The notes under the pieces: generated by a model
Databases searched by the model: none
What the model was told of the DNA's origin: nothing
The model's input: the letters and a program-made list of their open reading frames with translations, nothing else
Translations under genes and position numbers: made by a program
Part shown: positions 1 to 7,064 of the stretch, in pieces
Layout: each line of letters opens with the position of its first letter
How positions within the stretch are numbered: the first letter of the stretch is position 1
Virus record (IMG/VR): IMGVR_UViG_3300005613_000313
Location: 1-29,274 of that record
Source of the DNA: a virus
Strand: one strand, 5' to 3'
Length of the DNA: 29,274 bases

Positions 1-85
1 TCTGCAGCCACGAACGTATGTTATGAAATTGTTGAAAAGTTCTTAACCCCCTTTCCCCTCTTAATTTATGTCTATAAGTCTCCAT
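1..85 (-). CDS. partial unknown small protein, cut by window edge
   Basis: An ATG at 85 opens a frame that stays open for 28 codons to the left edge, so the C-terminus is not in the window. The visible part is basic (METYRHKLRGERGLRTFQQF and on) and has no motif I recognise. The start lies inside the last codons of the preceding gene, a 25-base overlap, which fits the tight packing of this operon. It is too short to exclude chance. Confidence 0.35.
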   Translation of the reverse strand, partial: METYRHKLRGERGLRTFQQFHNIRSWLQ

Positions 86-216
86 AAATGTGTTTTCGTT
101 ATACCGTTGGCCTTCATCACTTCCATAAACAACCCACGCTTATCAGCTAAGGACCCACACACTCTTTGTGTGATTACTTTGCCTGCCTTTCTTACGCTTA
201 CTTTATATTCTTTCAT
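61..216 (-). CDS. small unknown protein
   Basis: A small basic protein of about 51 residues if it starts at the ATG at 216, which overlaps the end of the VRR-NUC gene by 14 bases. ATGs at 222, 237 and 270 in the same frame would make it longer but deepen the overlap. It begins MKEYKVSVRKAGKV and looks like a beta-hairpin followed by a helix; I recognise no family. It is the fourth gene of the leftward replication operon, so a nucleic-acid role is possible, but that rests on position only. Confidence 0.5.
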   Translation of the reverse strand: MKEYKVSVRKAGKVITQRVCGSLADKRGLFMEVMKANGITKTHLWRLIDIN

Positions 217-460
217 TACCATATATAATTTTACCATCGTGGATGCAGAACGCTGCAAACCCTCTTTCATTCAGTTCATCAATCCTATACTTCTGCAATG
301 GCTTCAATGTATCATTCCCAGTCTTACATTCAATGAAGACAGATTCACCATCCCTTAAACATAACAAATCTGGGTAACCATTAGCACCTAATCTTATTAA
401 GTTAATCACAAGATATCCTTTATTATTATATTCTTTTATTACTTTAGATTGATAATTCAT
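203..460 (-). CDS. VRR-NUC domain nuclease (PD-(D/E)xK)
   Basis: An 85-residue stand-alone VRR-NUC nuclease, a family that acts on structured DNA such as Holliday junctions or flaps. Visible motifs are an N-terminal helix with Q4, then GYPDLL (about 28-33), the active-site strand FIECKTG (about 42-48, E44 and K46), and LKPLQKYRIDEL (about 52-63), the usual helix after the active site. The length is normal for phage members. It sits 13 bases downstream of the SF2 helicase gene and probably processes replication or recombination intermediates with it. The metal-binding and catalytic residues are all present. Family assignment is firm; the exact substrate is not. Confidence 0.88.
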   Translation of the reverse strand: MNYQSKVIKEYNNKGYLVINLIRLGANGYPDLLCLRDGESVFIECKTGNDTLKPLQKYRIDELNERGFAAFCIHDGKIIYGNERI

Positions 461-473
461 TTCTTAATTGATA

Positions 474-1697
474 CTATATTCCATAATCTTTTCGGAAAGT
501 ATTAACCGTGTATTTTTTTTTATTCATTACGCTTTTATAAATCTTAGCTTCAATCCCTTTACGGGCAAACACCCAATACACTTCGTTTTCTTTTCTATCC
601 ATAAAAGTCATACGATCGCGACTTTGCCAATAACTTATCGCTGAGAAATCTATACTAAAATATACCAGTGCATCTGCTTCCTTTAATGATATACCTTCCC
701 TCCCAGATACTATTTGCAATGCAATGTTCTTATCACTGCCATTGAATTCTTCTAAGTTGGTGCAAAGGTTGTCACCGTATATGGTACGCAATATACTCAA
801 TTCTCCTTTATATTTATAAAATATTCCTATTTTTTTATCTTTAAATTTATCTCTTATAAACTTAGCTTTGGAATGGTCAATGATGCAAGTGGTCCCATCC
901 TCAAGAATAACCGAACCCCCACAGAGTTGGTGTATCTTGTTTTGTAGTTTCACTGCAGAATCTGCAACGATTACCCCCGCTTTACCTTGCACCACCTTAT
1001 CACGCTTCAGCTTATGTATAAGGTCATAGGTAGCATCACTCATATCACAGTGTAGTATGTGTTCATTCACATTGGTTTCAAACCCTGCTTGCTTCTGGGT
1101 AAAGGTGATGATGTGTTTGTCTATGTACGGCTTTATCTTGGTGTAGTCGGCATCACTATAGTCTTTCACATCAGCATAACCAAAGTTGCGTGTTGTTATC
1201 TTCACAAAGTCTTTGGCCCATTTGTAGAATGTTGGCCACTGCTTAAATGGTGAACGGTTGCTGACCCAGTACTGATGATATATCTGGCTATATGATTCAG
1301 CGTTTGGTGTACCGGATAGGAATATCATTGGAAGGTGTGCCCACCGTTCCTTTATTTGTTTGGTTGATTTGTTTGGCTTTGGGAATGACCCATTGCGGTG
1401 GTGTTCGTCACTTATGATAATATCAAAGTCACCTGTCACCTTATGGAGTGATTCATTGTTTATGATGTTGATATTGAATGTATGCCCAGCAGCAATATAG
1501 TCATCTTGGATGCTGCTGATGGCTTTCTTCTTGGTAATGAATAGAACGTTGTTGGCTCCAAGTTTTCTCGCTGCTTCTAAACTGATGTGCGTTTTTCCGC
1601 AACGTACTTCAACTTGTAAATAACAGATTCCGTAATCAATTATTTTATCAACGCATTCATCACTAATTGTCTCTTGATACTCTCTTAATTTAAACAT
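474..1697 (-). CDS. superfamily 2 DEAD/DEAH-like helicase
   Basis: A 407-residue ATP-dependent SF2 helicase or translocase. The first domain has a variant Walker A (EVRCGKTH, about 30-37, with RCGKT for the usual GxGKT), a Walker B/motif II of SDEHH (about 96-100) and motif III SGTPNAE (about 128-134). The second domain has motif V-like SGREGISL and motif VI-like YWQSRDRMTF near residue 370. It lies 2 bases after the primase-helicase and before the VRR-NUC nuclease; helicase next to nuclease is a common phage replication/recombination pairing. SNF2-like phage helicases are the closest fit. Role in fork remodelling or recombination is inferred. Confidence 0.88.
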   Translation of the reverse strand: MFKLREYQETISDECVDKIIDYGICYLQVEVRCGKTHISLEAARKLGANNVLFITKKKAISSIQDDYIAAGHTFNINIINNESLHKVTGDFDIIISDEHHRNGSFPKPNKSTKQIKERWAHLPMIFLSGTPNAESYSQIYHQYWVSNRSPFKQWPTFYKWAKDFVKITTRNFGYADVKDYSDADYTKIKPYIDKHIITFTQKQAGFETNVNEHILHCDMSDATYDLIHKLKRDKVVQGKAGVIVADSAVKLQNKIHQLCGGSVILEDGTTCIIDHSKAKFIRDKFKDKKIGIFYKYKGELSILRTIYGDNLCTNLEEFNGSDKNIALQIVSGREGISLKEADALVYFSIDFSAISYWQSRDRMTFMDRKENEVYWVFARKGIEAKIYKSVMNKKKYTVNTFRKDYGI

Positions 1698-1699
1698 AA

Positions 1700-4003
1700 T
1701 TAAAAAGGTAATATAGTCACTATTTCAAACCATCTTGCACCATTGGTATTGCCATCAATGTAATCGTGATTATTGAACCTTGCATACTTTTGGACCCAGA
1801 TGTTAAACTTCTTCTGTGTGAGCCATTTTTTATAATCTTGGTAATCTTCAACAAACTGATCATAAAAATTCTTTTTATTTATTCGTGTATCGTGTACGGT
1901 GTTATCTTTATCAGTTATCCATTCAAAGAACTCCATTGATGTCTCAGCAATAAATCTTCGTACTCTTATATTTTTGGCATTCTTCTGCTCAATCAATCCG
2001 TGCTTAAAAAAAGTTTGGATACACCCAACCATATAATTATCAAATCTGATATACTCATCATCATCCCAATCGTCAAACAACTGGCGACCAAAATCGTCAT
2101 ACGGTGTTTTTTTCTGGTTGTAGTACTGAGCAAACTCAACTTCGTGCCTTCTTCTGTTGTGGCTGTTACCTTCACCTTTTATTGCATAGTTGGTAGACAG
2201 AACCATCTTTGGTGAATCTTCAACACTCAATTTGATTGCATCCTTGTTCTTCCTTTCAAGTGTAATTCCTTCAGTCACTAAACTAAATTTGCTTTCAAAA
2301 TCAAAGTTTTTCTTTACATCGTCAAAAACAAGTATTTGAGTATCTTGGGCAATCGTTTGATATGGAAATGACTTTTTATCATCAAATGACTTACCATCTA
2401 ATATGCCGGTCCTTCTAATTTCACGCAACCCTTGAACAAATAACCCTTTGCCCGTTCCACCTTCTGGGTTGTCACTTATTACTTCATCATTGAGCATAAT
2501 GGCTTTATTGTTCACCTTATTTTTATAGGTGTGCAATAAATATCCAATAGTACACTCCATTGGTAATGGATCACCATTGCTGATGTTACTGATGAACTGC
2601 TTGTAATCGTTTTCTATTTTCTTTGATTTGCTAAAATCCCTTTCAATGATTTGATTCTTCCAGATGTAGCCATCACAATCAGCGTAATCATTCAATGAAT
2701 ACTTATCCTTTGTAATTTCTAATATGCCATTTTGATAGGCAATAAATGACTTATCACGACTATCACGCAACATTAATAATTCAATACTATCCAAGAATTG
2801 AAGGTAGTTATCACTGAACATCATTTGATAATTCACACAGTATGACCATACTTTTTCTTCATTATTATCCAATAGATAATTAAGTACAAAATCTTTGATC
2901 AACTCCGTGCTTGTTTCTTCAACAATATTGCTTTTTATTTTAACAAAAGAAGGTTTTAATGATTCACCACTGAAGAACTTTTTAAACCCGCTGCGCTCTA
3001 AAAATAGTTTGTATTTCAAAGGAATGATTTTCACTTTGTCTTTTTCAAAGAACCAAAAATCGTGGTGTTCAGTCTCATTGGCCACTTGGTCATATGTTAA
3101 ATCATCAATATTGTGTAATTCCTTTACTTCTTCTTTGGTATACTTTAAATCCTTTTTGATTTTATCAATTTTGCTGTAATCTTCAAAGTATTTTACTCCA
3201 AATCCCCTTAATTTATAAGCGCTTTTTACCGTTTGTGTGGCTTCATCTTCTTTAAAGTCACCGTGTACTACATTGTTAAGTATGTAACCCAGTGCGTTTG
3301 ATTCTTGCACCCCATACTCACAGAAAGCACCGGCAATGTCAAGTATAAAATTGTTGCGTTCACCTTCAACAAAATCTTTGGACCAATTCCACCCCATAAT
3401 GATTTCAATCTTCTTATCATCATCACCGATTGGAATTAATGGTGTTTTATCAGATACCTTAAATCCATCTTCAGTTAATTTGGGGCAGTACTCAACAGCA
3501 TCATAATTAATGTAAATATTTGGGTCATAAGATTCGAAACAAACACGGTCAACATTACACCCAGATAAATCAAAATACTCATAATTGAAATCCTCACTAA
3601 ACTGCCTAAAATATTTTTCGTGGTTTTTTGCATCGCATTTTGGTATTTTCACTACTCCCTTTATCCCGTTTCCAGATGGAGAACGAAACAAAGAAACAAT
3701 GTGGGTGTTTTCTTTTAGTATTTTGAAGAAGTGGTTGTATTTCTTTTCTGGTATCTTATCAAAATCCAACACCATTAAACCACTGTGTGTTTTTAGGCCG
3801 CTTTTTTTACGCTCAGTAAACTCCCCTGCAAACATAATACAAGGCAATTTGGTTTTTGCGCTTGGATCATCAACCATTTGTTCAATTATATGCTTACTCT
3901 TACCATCCTTAATACGTTTTAAAATACTTTCTAAGGTAAGAAGGTACGGAACATCCTTTGACTTATATAAGGACCTAAAAAGTGATATTTTGTTTTCTTT
4001 CAT
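1700..4003 (-). CDS. primase-helicase: VirE-N/BT4734-like, PriCT and SF3/D5-like helicase
   Basis: A 767-residue replication protein. Residues about 20-150 match the BT4734/VirE N-terminal family (GLMVLDFDKI with D-F-D near 80-82, SPSGNGIKG near 108-116), thought to be primase-like. Residues about 215-268 have the layout of PriCT domains (ERNNFILDIAGAFCEYGV, ending TVKSAYK). The C-terminal half is a D5/SF3-type ATPase with P-loop PEGGTGKG (GGTGKG 515-520) and Walker B ILVFDDV (557-563). It therefore probably primes and unwinds phage DNA. I chose the ATG at 4003 because the 14 codons upstream of it overlap the leader inverted repeat. First gene of the leftward operon. Confidence 0.87.
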   Translation of the reverse strand: MKENKISLFRSLYKSKDVPYLLTLESILKRIKDGKSKHIIEQMVDDPSAKTKLPCIMFAGEFTERKKSGLKTHSGLMVLDFDKIPEKKYNHFFKILKENTHIVSLFRSPSGNGIKGVVKIPKCDAKNHEKYFRQFSEDFNYEYFDLSGCNVDRVCFESYDPNIYINYDAVEYCPKLTEDGFKVSDKTPLIPIGDDDKKIEIIMGWNWSKDFVEGERNNFILDIAGAFCEYGVQESNALGYILNNVVHGDFKEDEATQTVKSAYKLRGFGVKYFEDYSKIDKIKKDLKYTKEEVKELHNIDDLTYDQVANETEHHDFWFFEKDKVKIIPLKYKLFLERSGFKKFFSGESLKPSFVKIKSNIVEETSTELIKDFVLNYLLDNNEEKVWSYCVNYQMMFSDNYLQFLDSIELLMLRDSRDKSFIAYQNGILEITKDKYSLNDYADCDGYIWKNQIIERDFSKSKKIENDYKQFISNISNGDPLPMECTIGYLLHTYKNKVNNKAIMLNDEVISDNPEGGTGKGLFVQGLREIRRTGILDGKSFDDKKSFPYQTIAQDTQILVFDDVKKNFDFESKFSLVTEGITLERKNKDAIKLSVEDSPKMVLSTNYAIKGEGNSHNRRRHEVEFAQYYNQKKTPYDDFGRQLFDDWDDDEYIRFDNYMVGCIQTFFKHGLIEQKNAKNIRVRRFIAETSMEFFEWITDKDNTVHDTRINKKNFYDQFVEDYQDYKKWLTQKKFNIWVQKYARFNNHDYIDGNTNGARWFEIVTILPF

Positions 4004-4029
4004 TATTGCTTTTTTAAAATAACATAAAA

Positions 4030-4100
4030 GGGCGGGGTGCAACAATGACTTGGATAGAAATTTACCGCCCTGATATGTAATATTTTTTTCATTGTTGCAC
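4030..4100 (-). promoter_or_regulatory. leader with pseudoknot-like paired repeats
   Basis: Read on the minus strand, GTGCAACAATGA (4100-4089) is perfectly complementary to TCATTGTTGCAC (4048-4037). Between them GGGCGG (4070-4065) is complementary to CCGCCC (4035-4030), which lies one base after the second arm. The order S1, S2, S1', S2' is that of an H-type pseudoknot. S2 alone, followed by TTTTAT, also resembles a terminator. It sits between the leftward promoter and the primase-helicase start, so control of that operon is likely. DNA operator use of the same repeats is equally possible. Confidence 0.5.
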
Positions 4101-4102
4101 TA

Positions 4103-4130
4103 CAAAAGTAATCAAATAATTTAAACGCAA
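4103..4130 (-). promoter_or_regulatory. leftward promoter of the replication operon
   Basis: On the minus strand TTG (4130-4128) is followed after 17 bases by TACTTTTG (4110-4103). This matches the Bacteroidota consensus of TTG at -33 and TAnnTTTG at -7. It points at the primase-helicase 100 bases away. The first copy of the 16-bp direct repeat (4123-4138) covers the -33 box, so a protein bound there would block the promoter. Confidence 0.6.
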
Positions 4131-4297
4131 CACATTTTTAATTTTAATTTTTATTTTTTGCATCCATTTTTGATGTTTTTTACCCTTAATTATATAGGTT
4201 TTTATATAAAATATTATTTTGTTTTTATAAACGTGTTGCAATGTGTTGTCATAACTATTTAATAATTAAGGGAATAACATAAAACGCAACACATTTT
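4123..4297. repeat. direct and inverted repeats of a putative origin or operator
   Basis: A perfect 16-bp direct repeat (AAACGCAACACATTTT) occurs at 4123-4138 and 4282-4297. Between the copies is GTGTTGCAATGTGTTG at 4233-4248, which carries the same core in the opposite direction. A perfect 11-bp inverted repeat, CCCTTAATTAT (4183-4193) and ATAATTAAGGG (4262-4272), surrounds the central element. The rest is very AT-rich. The arrangement suits binding of a replication initiator or a repressor between the divergent operons. Confidence 0.55.
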
Positions 4298-4400
4298 GTA
4301 AAGGTCAGAGGGGGACACCCCTTTTTTAAAAAAATCAAATTTTTGCGTATATAAGAAAAGAAGGTACTATTTAGAAAAAAGCGTTGTTTTAAAATTAAAA

Positions 4401-4431
4401 TTTGGTACTTCAATAATTAAGTGTATCTTTG
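4401..4431 (+). promoter_or_regulatory. early promoter P1
   Basis: TTTG (4401-4404), 19 bases, then TATCTTTG (4424-4431): an exact match to the Bacteroidota promoter consensus. It is followed by TGGTACAATAAAGG before the first early gene at 4455. The sequence is almost the same as P2 and P3, including a GGTAC after each box. Confidence 0.8.
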
Positions 4432-4454
4432 TGGTACAATAAAGGATATAACAA

Positions 4455-4823
4455 ATGAAAAAATTATTAGTAATCTCAGCTATGTTAATAGCATCGACAT
4501 CTTACGGACAGGCAAAAAAAGCAGAATACACTGTTAGCCAACAAATGCTTTTAAACAGCGCAAATGAGCAAAAGCTCTACGTTACAAACTACTATAAAGG
4601 CTTTGGCTTTGGTGTGGCTGGTGTTGGTCTATTAAGTATAGCAGCATCAATGCCACAAGGGCCAGGAGTTGAATCAAAGATGGTAGACCCTGGCCCCCTG
4701 TATATCATAGGTGGCTTTTTAGCCCTATCTGGTATTTACCACACCCTAAAAGCTCCTATACATTTAAAAAGAAGTTCCGCTTATTTAGAAGCATCAGTTA
4801 CTGGTATTAAAATTAGCTTTTAA
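4455..4823 (+). CDS. early secreted or membrane protein
   Basis: A 122-residue protein with a clear N-terminal signal peptide (MKKLLVISAMLIASTSYGQ, predicted cleavage after Q19, no lipobox cysteine). Two hydrophobic, glycine-rich segments follow, at about 50-65 and 82-97, so the mature protein is probably in the inner membrane or periplasm. It is the first gene after P1 and so probably made very early. I do not recognise the family. Early exported phage proteins are often involved in superinfection exclusion, but that is only a positional inference here. Confidence 0.75.
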   Translation: MKKLLVISAMLIASTSYGQAKKAEYTVSQQMLLNSANEQKLYVTNYYKGFGFGVAGVGLLSIAASMPQGPGVESKMVDPGPLYIIGGFLALSGIYHTLKAPIHLKRSSAYLEASVTGIKISF

Positions 4824-4828
4824 TAAAA

Positions 4829-4978
4829 ATGAAAGAGAAAATCACAAAAGCATTTACAATATTTTTGCCAATGTCATTCGTGTGTTGGTACTTAGACAAA
4901 CCAGCAATTGCAGTGATTGTATTTTTAATTGGTTTTACAGCCGCGTTAGAATATTATGATAGAACTTACAATAAATGA
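4829..4978 (+). CDS. small two-helix membrane protein
   Basis: A 49-residue protein with two likely membrane helices, about residues 6-22 and 26-41, joined by a short YLDKP turn, and a charged C-terminus (EYYDRTYNK). The start lies 5 bases after the stop of the secreted-protein gene, and the end overlaps the next gene by 23 bases, which supports it as a real gene of the P1 operon. No family recognised. It could act with the upstream exported protein at the membrane. Confidence 0.6.
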   Translation: MKEKITKAFTIFLPMSFVCWYLDKPAIAVIVFLIGFTAALEYYDRTYNK

Positions 4979-5132
4979 ACAAATCCAACTCCGTGTGATC
5001 TTATTAGATAAGATTGACGAGTACCAAAGCATCATTGATGAGTGCAGTGGAGACAATGAATCGGATATGGATCTTGGTATCTATTACAGAATAAGAATAA
5101 AAGAACTTAAAAACATATACAATAAATTATGA
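4956..5132 (+). CDS. small unknown acidic protein
   Basis: A 58-residue, mostly helical protein (MIELTINEQIQLRVILLDKI at the start) with an acidic middle (DECSGDNESDMD). It overlaps the membrane-protein gene at its start and shares ATGA with the HTH gene at its end, which indicates translational coupling. No domain recognised; short helical proteins of this sort are common accessory genes in Bacteroidota phages. Confidence 0.6.
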   Translation: MIELTINEQIQLRVILLDKIDEYQSIIDECSGDNESDMDLGIYYRIRIKELKNIYNKL

Positions 5133-5377
5133 CATTCAACAAAACAATCAGCCCAGAGCTCAGAAGAATTCTGAAGGCTTGCACCACGGTGCAGCAGAGA
5201 AACGACCTTGCACACATCCACGGCATCTCACCTTTCACACTGATGGCAGTGCTAAATGGCAAACGTGACATCACAGAAACAAACAAAAGTTGTATCATTG
5301 ACTTGCTTGAACTATCAATCAATAATGCAAAAGAATTTAACCAAACATTAGTTCAATATTATAATCAAATTAAATAA
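5129..5377 (+). CDS. small helix-turn-helix DNA-binding protein
   Basis: An 82-residue protein. Residues about 22-46 have the pattern of a helix-turn-helix (NDLAHIHGISPFTLMAVLNG): a short helix, a turn at GIS and a recognition helix ending in LNGKR. This layout is common in small Bacteroidota HTH proteins. The remainder is helical and may form a dimer. It is coupled to the gene before it by ATGA and lies just ahead of the SSB-like gene, so it may regulate early transcription, for instance at the GGTAC-bearing promoters or the 16-bp repeats. Target unknown. Confidence 0.65.
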   Translation: MTFNKTISPELRRILKACTTVQQRNDLAHIHGISPFTLMAVLNGKRDITETNKSCIIDLLELSINNAKEFNQTLVQYYNQIK

Positions 5378-5379
5378 AT

Positions 5380-5985
5380 ATGGCAATCACAGCAAAAACA
5401 AACAGCAAATCCAACAAAGTGGAAATCATTGAAGCAGGGAGCTATCCGGCCACTTGTTACTCAATGATTGAAATGGGTACCAATGAAGAAGTATTCCAAG
5501 GAGAAACCAAGATGGTTAACAAAGTTCGAATCACCTTTGAACTACCAACCGAATTGGTAACCTTCAGTGAAGAACGTGGGCCACAACCCAGAGTAATCTC
5601 AAAGGAGTTCAGTTTATCAATGCACGAGAAATCTAACCTGCGTGCCTTCTTAGAATCTTGGAGAGGTAAGTCATTCACAGAAAAGGAAGCAGAAGCCTTT
5701 GACGTGACCAAACTATTGGGTGTGCCGTGTTTACTTAGCATCACACATAAGACCGCTAAGAACGGCAACACGTACGCAAACATCACTGGCATATCATTAA
5801 TGCCAAAAGGGATGGAAGTACCTGAGATGGTAAACGAAAAGCAAGTATTGTCCTTTGATGACTTCAATGAAGAGTTATTTAGCTCACTACCGGACTTCAT
5901 TAAGGAGAAGATTGAAATGAGTGAGGAATATAAGTCACTACGAATGGAAGCAGATAAGCAAGATAATGATGATGTACCATTTTAG
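5380..5985 (+). CDS. phage single-stranded DNA-binding protein
   Basis: A 201-residue protein with a central beta-rich region (KVRITFELP near 48-56, AKNGNTYANITGISL near 126-140) typical of OB-fold phage SSB proteins. It ends in an acidic tail, DNDDVPF, which closely resembles the DDIPF tip by which SSBs recruit partner proteins. It probably coats ssDNA during phage replication, partnering the primase-helicase on the opposite strand. It resembles the phage DUF669-type SSB group more than host SSB. It begins 2 bases after the HTH gene's stop. Confidence 0.78.
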   Translation: MAITAKTNSKSNKVEIIEAGSYPATCYSMIEMGTNEEVFQGETKMVNKVRITFELPTELVTFSEERGPQPRVISKEFSLSMHEKSNLRAFLESWRGKSFTEKEAEAFDVTKLLGVPCLLSITHKTAKNGNTYANITGISLMPKGMEVPEMVNEKQVLSFDDFNEELFSSLPDFIKEKIEMSEEYKSLRMEADKQDNDDVPF

Positions 5986-6358
5986 AGAGATAGCAGACAA
6001 AGCAATTGAGGGGCATAGCAATCCCTTAATTGCATATGCTGAATTGAAAGCATATAAGCAGGAGGTTGAAGAGGCATTGAAGGAATTAGAACCAGTCGCA
6101 CTGGAAGAATCTGAAAAGTATGGCAAGTCATTTGAGTTGCACGGCATCAAGTTTGAGCGCAGGAATGGTGCAACCCGTTATGACTTCAAGCATATTGAAA
6201 GGTGGCAGGATCTCAATACCCAGTTAAAGAACTTCGAAAAAAGTAGCAAGCAAGCATTGGCAGCAAGTAAACAAGGGGCGCATTATGTTGATTCTGATGG
6301 TGAAGAGGTGCAATGCCCACGGGTGATGTACAATAAAGATTCTTTAGTTGTAAAATAA
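5966..6358 (+). CDS. unknown coiled-coil protein next to SSB
   Basis: A 130-residue protein if it begins at one of three ATGs in a row at 5966-5974, inside the end of the SSB gene; an ATG at 5921 would deepen the overlap. It opens with MMMYHFREIADKA, then has a long charged helix (KAYKQEVEEALKELEPVALEE), a short region FELHGIKFERR and a second helix. Such helical proteins are often found next to phage recombination or SSB genes and may interact with them. No domain named with confidence. Last gene of the P1 unit; P2 starts immediately after it. Confidence 0.72.
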   Translation: MMMYHFREIADKAIEGHSNPLIAYAELKAYKQEVEEALKELEPVALEESEKYGKSFELHGIKFERRNGATRYDFKHIERWQDLNTQLKNFEKSSKQALAASKQGAHYVDSDGEEVQCPRVMYNKDSLVVK

Positions 6359-6360
6359 AG

Positions 6361-6391
6361 TTTGGTAATATAAATATCTTGTGTATCTTTG
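6361..6391 (+). promoter_or_regulatory. early promoter P2
   Basis: TTTG (6361-6364), 19 bases, then TATCTTTG (6384-6391), followed by TGGTACAATAAA as in P1 and P3. It begins 2 bases after the previous stop codon and drives the gene at 6415 and those beyond. Confidence 0.8.
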
Positions 6392-6414
6392 TGGTACAAT
6401 AAACAATAAGAGAT

Positions 6415-6594
6415 ATGACAAATACACAAACAGAATTAAGCAAAGTAGAGTTTTCTAAAATAGTTGAGATTGCAACTAAAAAATTTGCAGACGCTTGTTA
6501 CGATATGGGCTTATCGGTAGAGGATGCTAGAAGAATAATGATAAGCAAAGAAGGTCTTGACGTAATAGCAAAAGAAGCCGCAAAATTAATTTAA
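6415..6594 (+). CDS. small unknown helical protein
   Basis: A 59-residue helical protein (MTNTQTELSKVEFSKIVEIA at the start) directly after P2 and immediately before an intrinsic terminator, so it may be expressed more strongly than the genes beyond. The leader and first codons (GATATGACAAAT) are the same as those of the first gene after P3, suggesting a duplicated promoter-start cassette. No family recognised; a small early host-takeover or anti-defence role is possible but unsupported. Confidence 0.68.
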   Translation: MTNTQTELSKVEFSKIVEIATKKFADACYDMGLSVEDARRIMISKEGLDVIAKEAAKLI

Positions 6595-6602
6595 CTAAAC
6601 CC

Positions 6603-6629
6603 GCCCTCCAGAAATGGGGGGCTTTATTT
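6603..6629 (+). terminator. intrinsic terminator
   Basis: GCCCTCC (6603-6609) pairs with GGGGGGC (6616-6622) over a 6-base loop, with one G-U pair, and TTTATTT follows. It separates the single small gene after P2 from the DnaA-like gene, so read-through must supply the genes downstream unless another promoter exists. Confidence 0.72.
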
Positions 6630-6638
6630 AAACAAACA

Positions 6639-7064
6639 ATGATACAAGAAAGGATAGAAAAACGAGCGGCTTTAATAGCTAAGCTAGAAGAACTTCAGAA
6701 GATAGATCTGGGATTGATTGGTAAAACCGAACCAGTGCCATTGACCAAGGAAATAGTATTGAAGAAGGTGTTAAAATGTCACCGCACTGATTTTGAAAGC
6801 GTTTTTAGAAAGCATAGAGCAAGCGGCAAAATAAACAGAGATTCCAAGAATGTGAGGATTAGGCAGATGTACTTTTTTATGTGCAAGAAATTTACAAATT
6901 TTACCCTCAAAGATATTGGGGTGATTGAATACAATCGAAAGGTGTACAAGGTGTTTGACCATGCGACCGTAATCCACGGCATTCAGGCGCATGAGGATTT
7001 GATAGACTGCTATAAGTCTCACAAGAAATTTCACGACCTGGTGATTAAAAATTTGAGTTTATGA
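6639..7064 (+). CDS. DnaA domain IV-like DNA-binding protein
   Basis: A 141-residue protein whose second half looks like the C-terminal DNA-binding domain of DnaA. RIRQMYFFMCKKFTNFTLKDIG (73-94) matches the helices before the turn, and FDHATVIHG (106-114) corresponds to the DnaA signature DHTTVLHA; the helices up to about 138 fit the end of that domain. There is no AAA+ ATPase, so it cannot initiate replication as host DnaA does. It may bind DnaA-box DNA, act as a phage origin binder, or compete with host DnaA. Coupled to the transglycosylase gene by ATGA. Confidence 0.75.
   Translation: MIQERIEKRAALIAKLEELQKIDLGLIGKTEPVPLTKEIVLKKVLKCHRTDFESVFRKHRASGKINRDSKNVRIRQMYFFMCKKFTNFTLKDIGVIEYNRKVYKVFDHATVIHGIQAHEDLIDCYKSHKKFHDLVIKNLSL

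Larger units (their letters stand above)
4046..4454. other. non-coding divergent control region
   Basis: No credible gene lies here. The region holds the leftward promoter, the repeats, long A/T tracts that could unwind easily, a weak GGGG-ACA-CCCC hairpin with a T-run (4311-4327) and the rightward promoter P1. It separates the leftward replication operon from the rightward early genes. Confidence 0.7.

Noticed and set aside
4004-4045. Longer N-terminus of the primase-helicase
   Set aside because: The 14 extra codons run through the leader inverted repeat; the ATG at 4003 is preferred.
4308-4327. Hairpin GGGG-ACA-CCCC with T-run as a terminator
   Set aside because: Only four strong base pairs and no rightward promoter seen before it; noted but not called.
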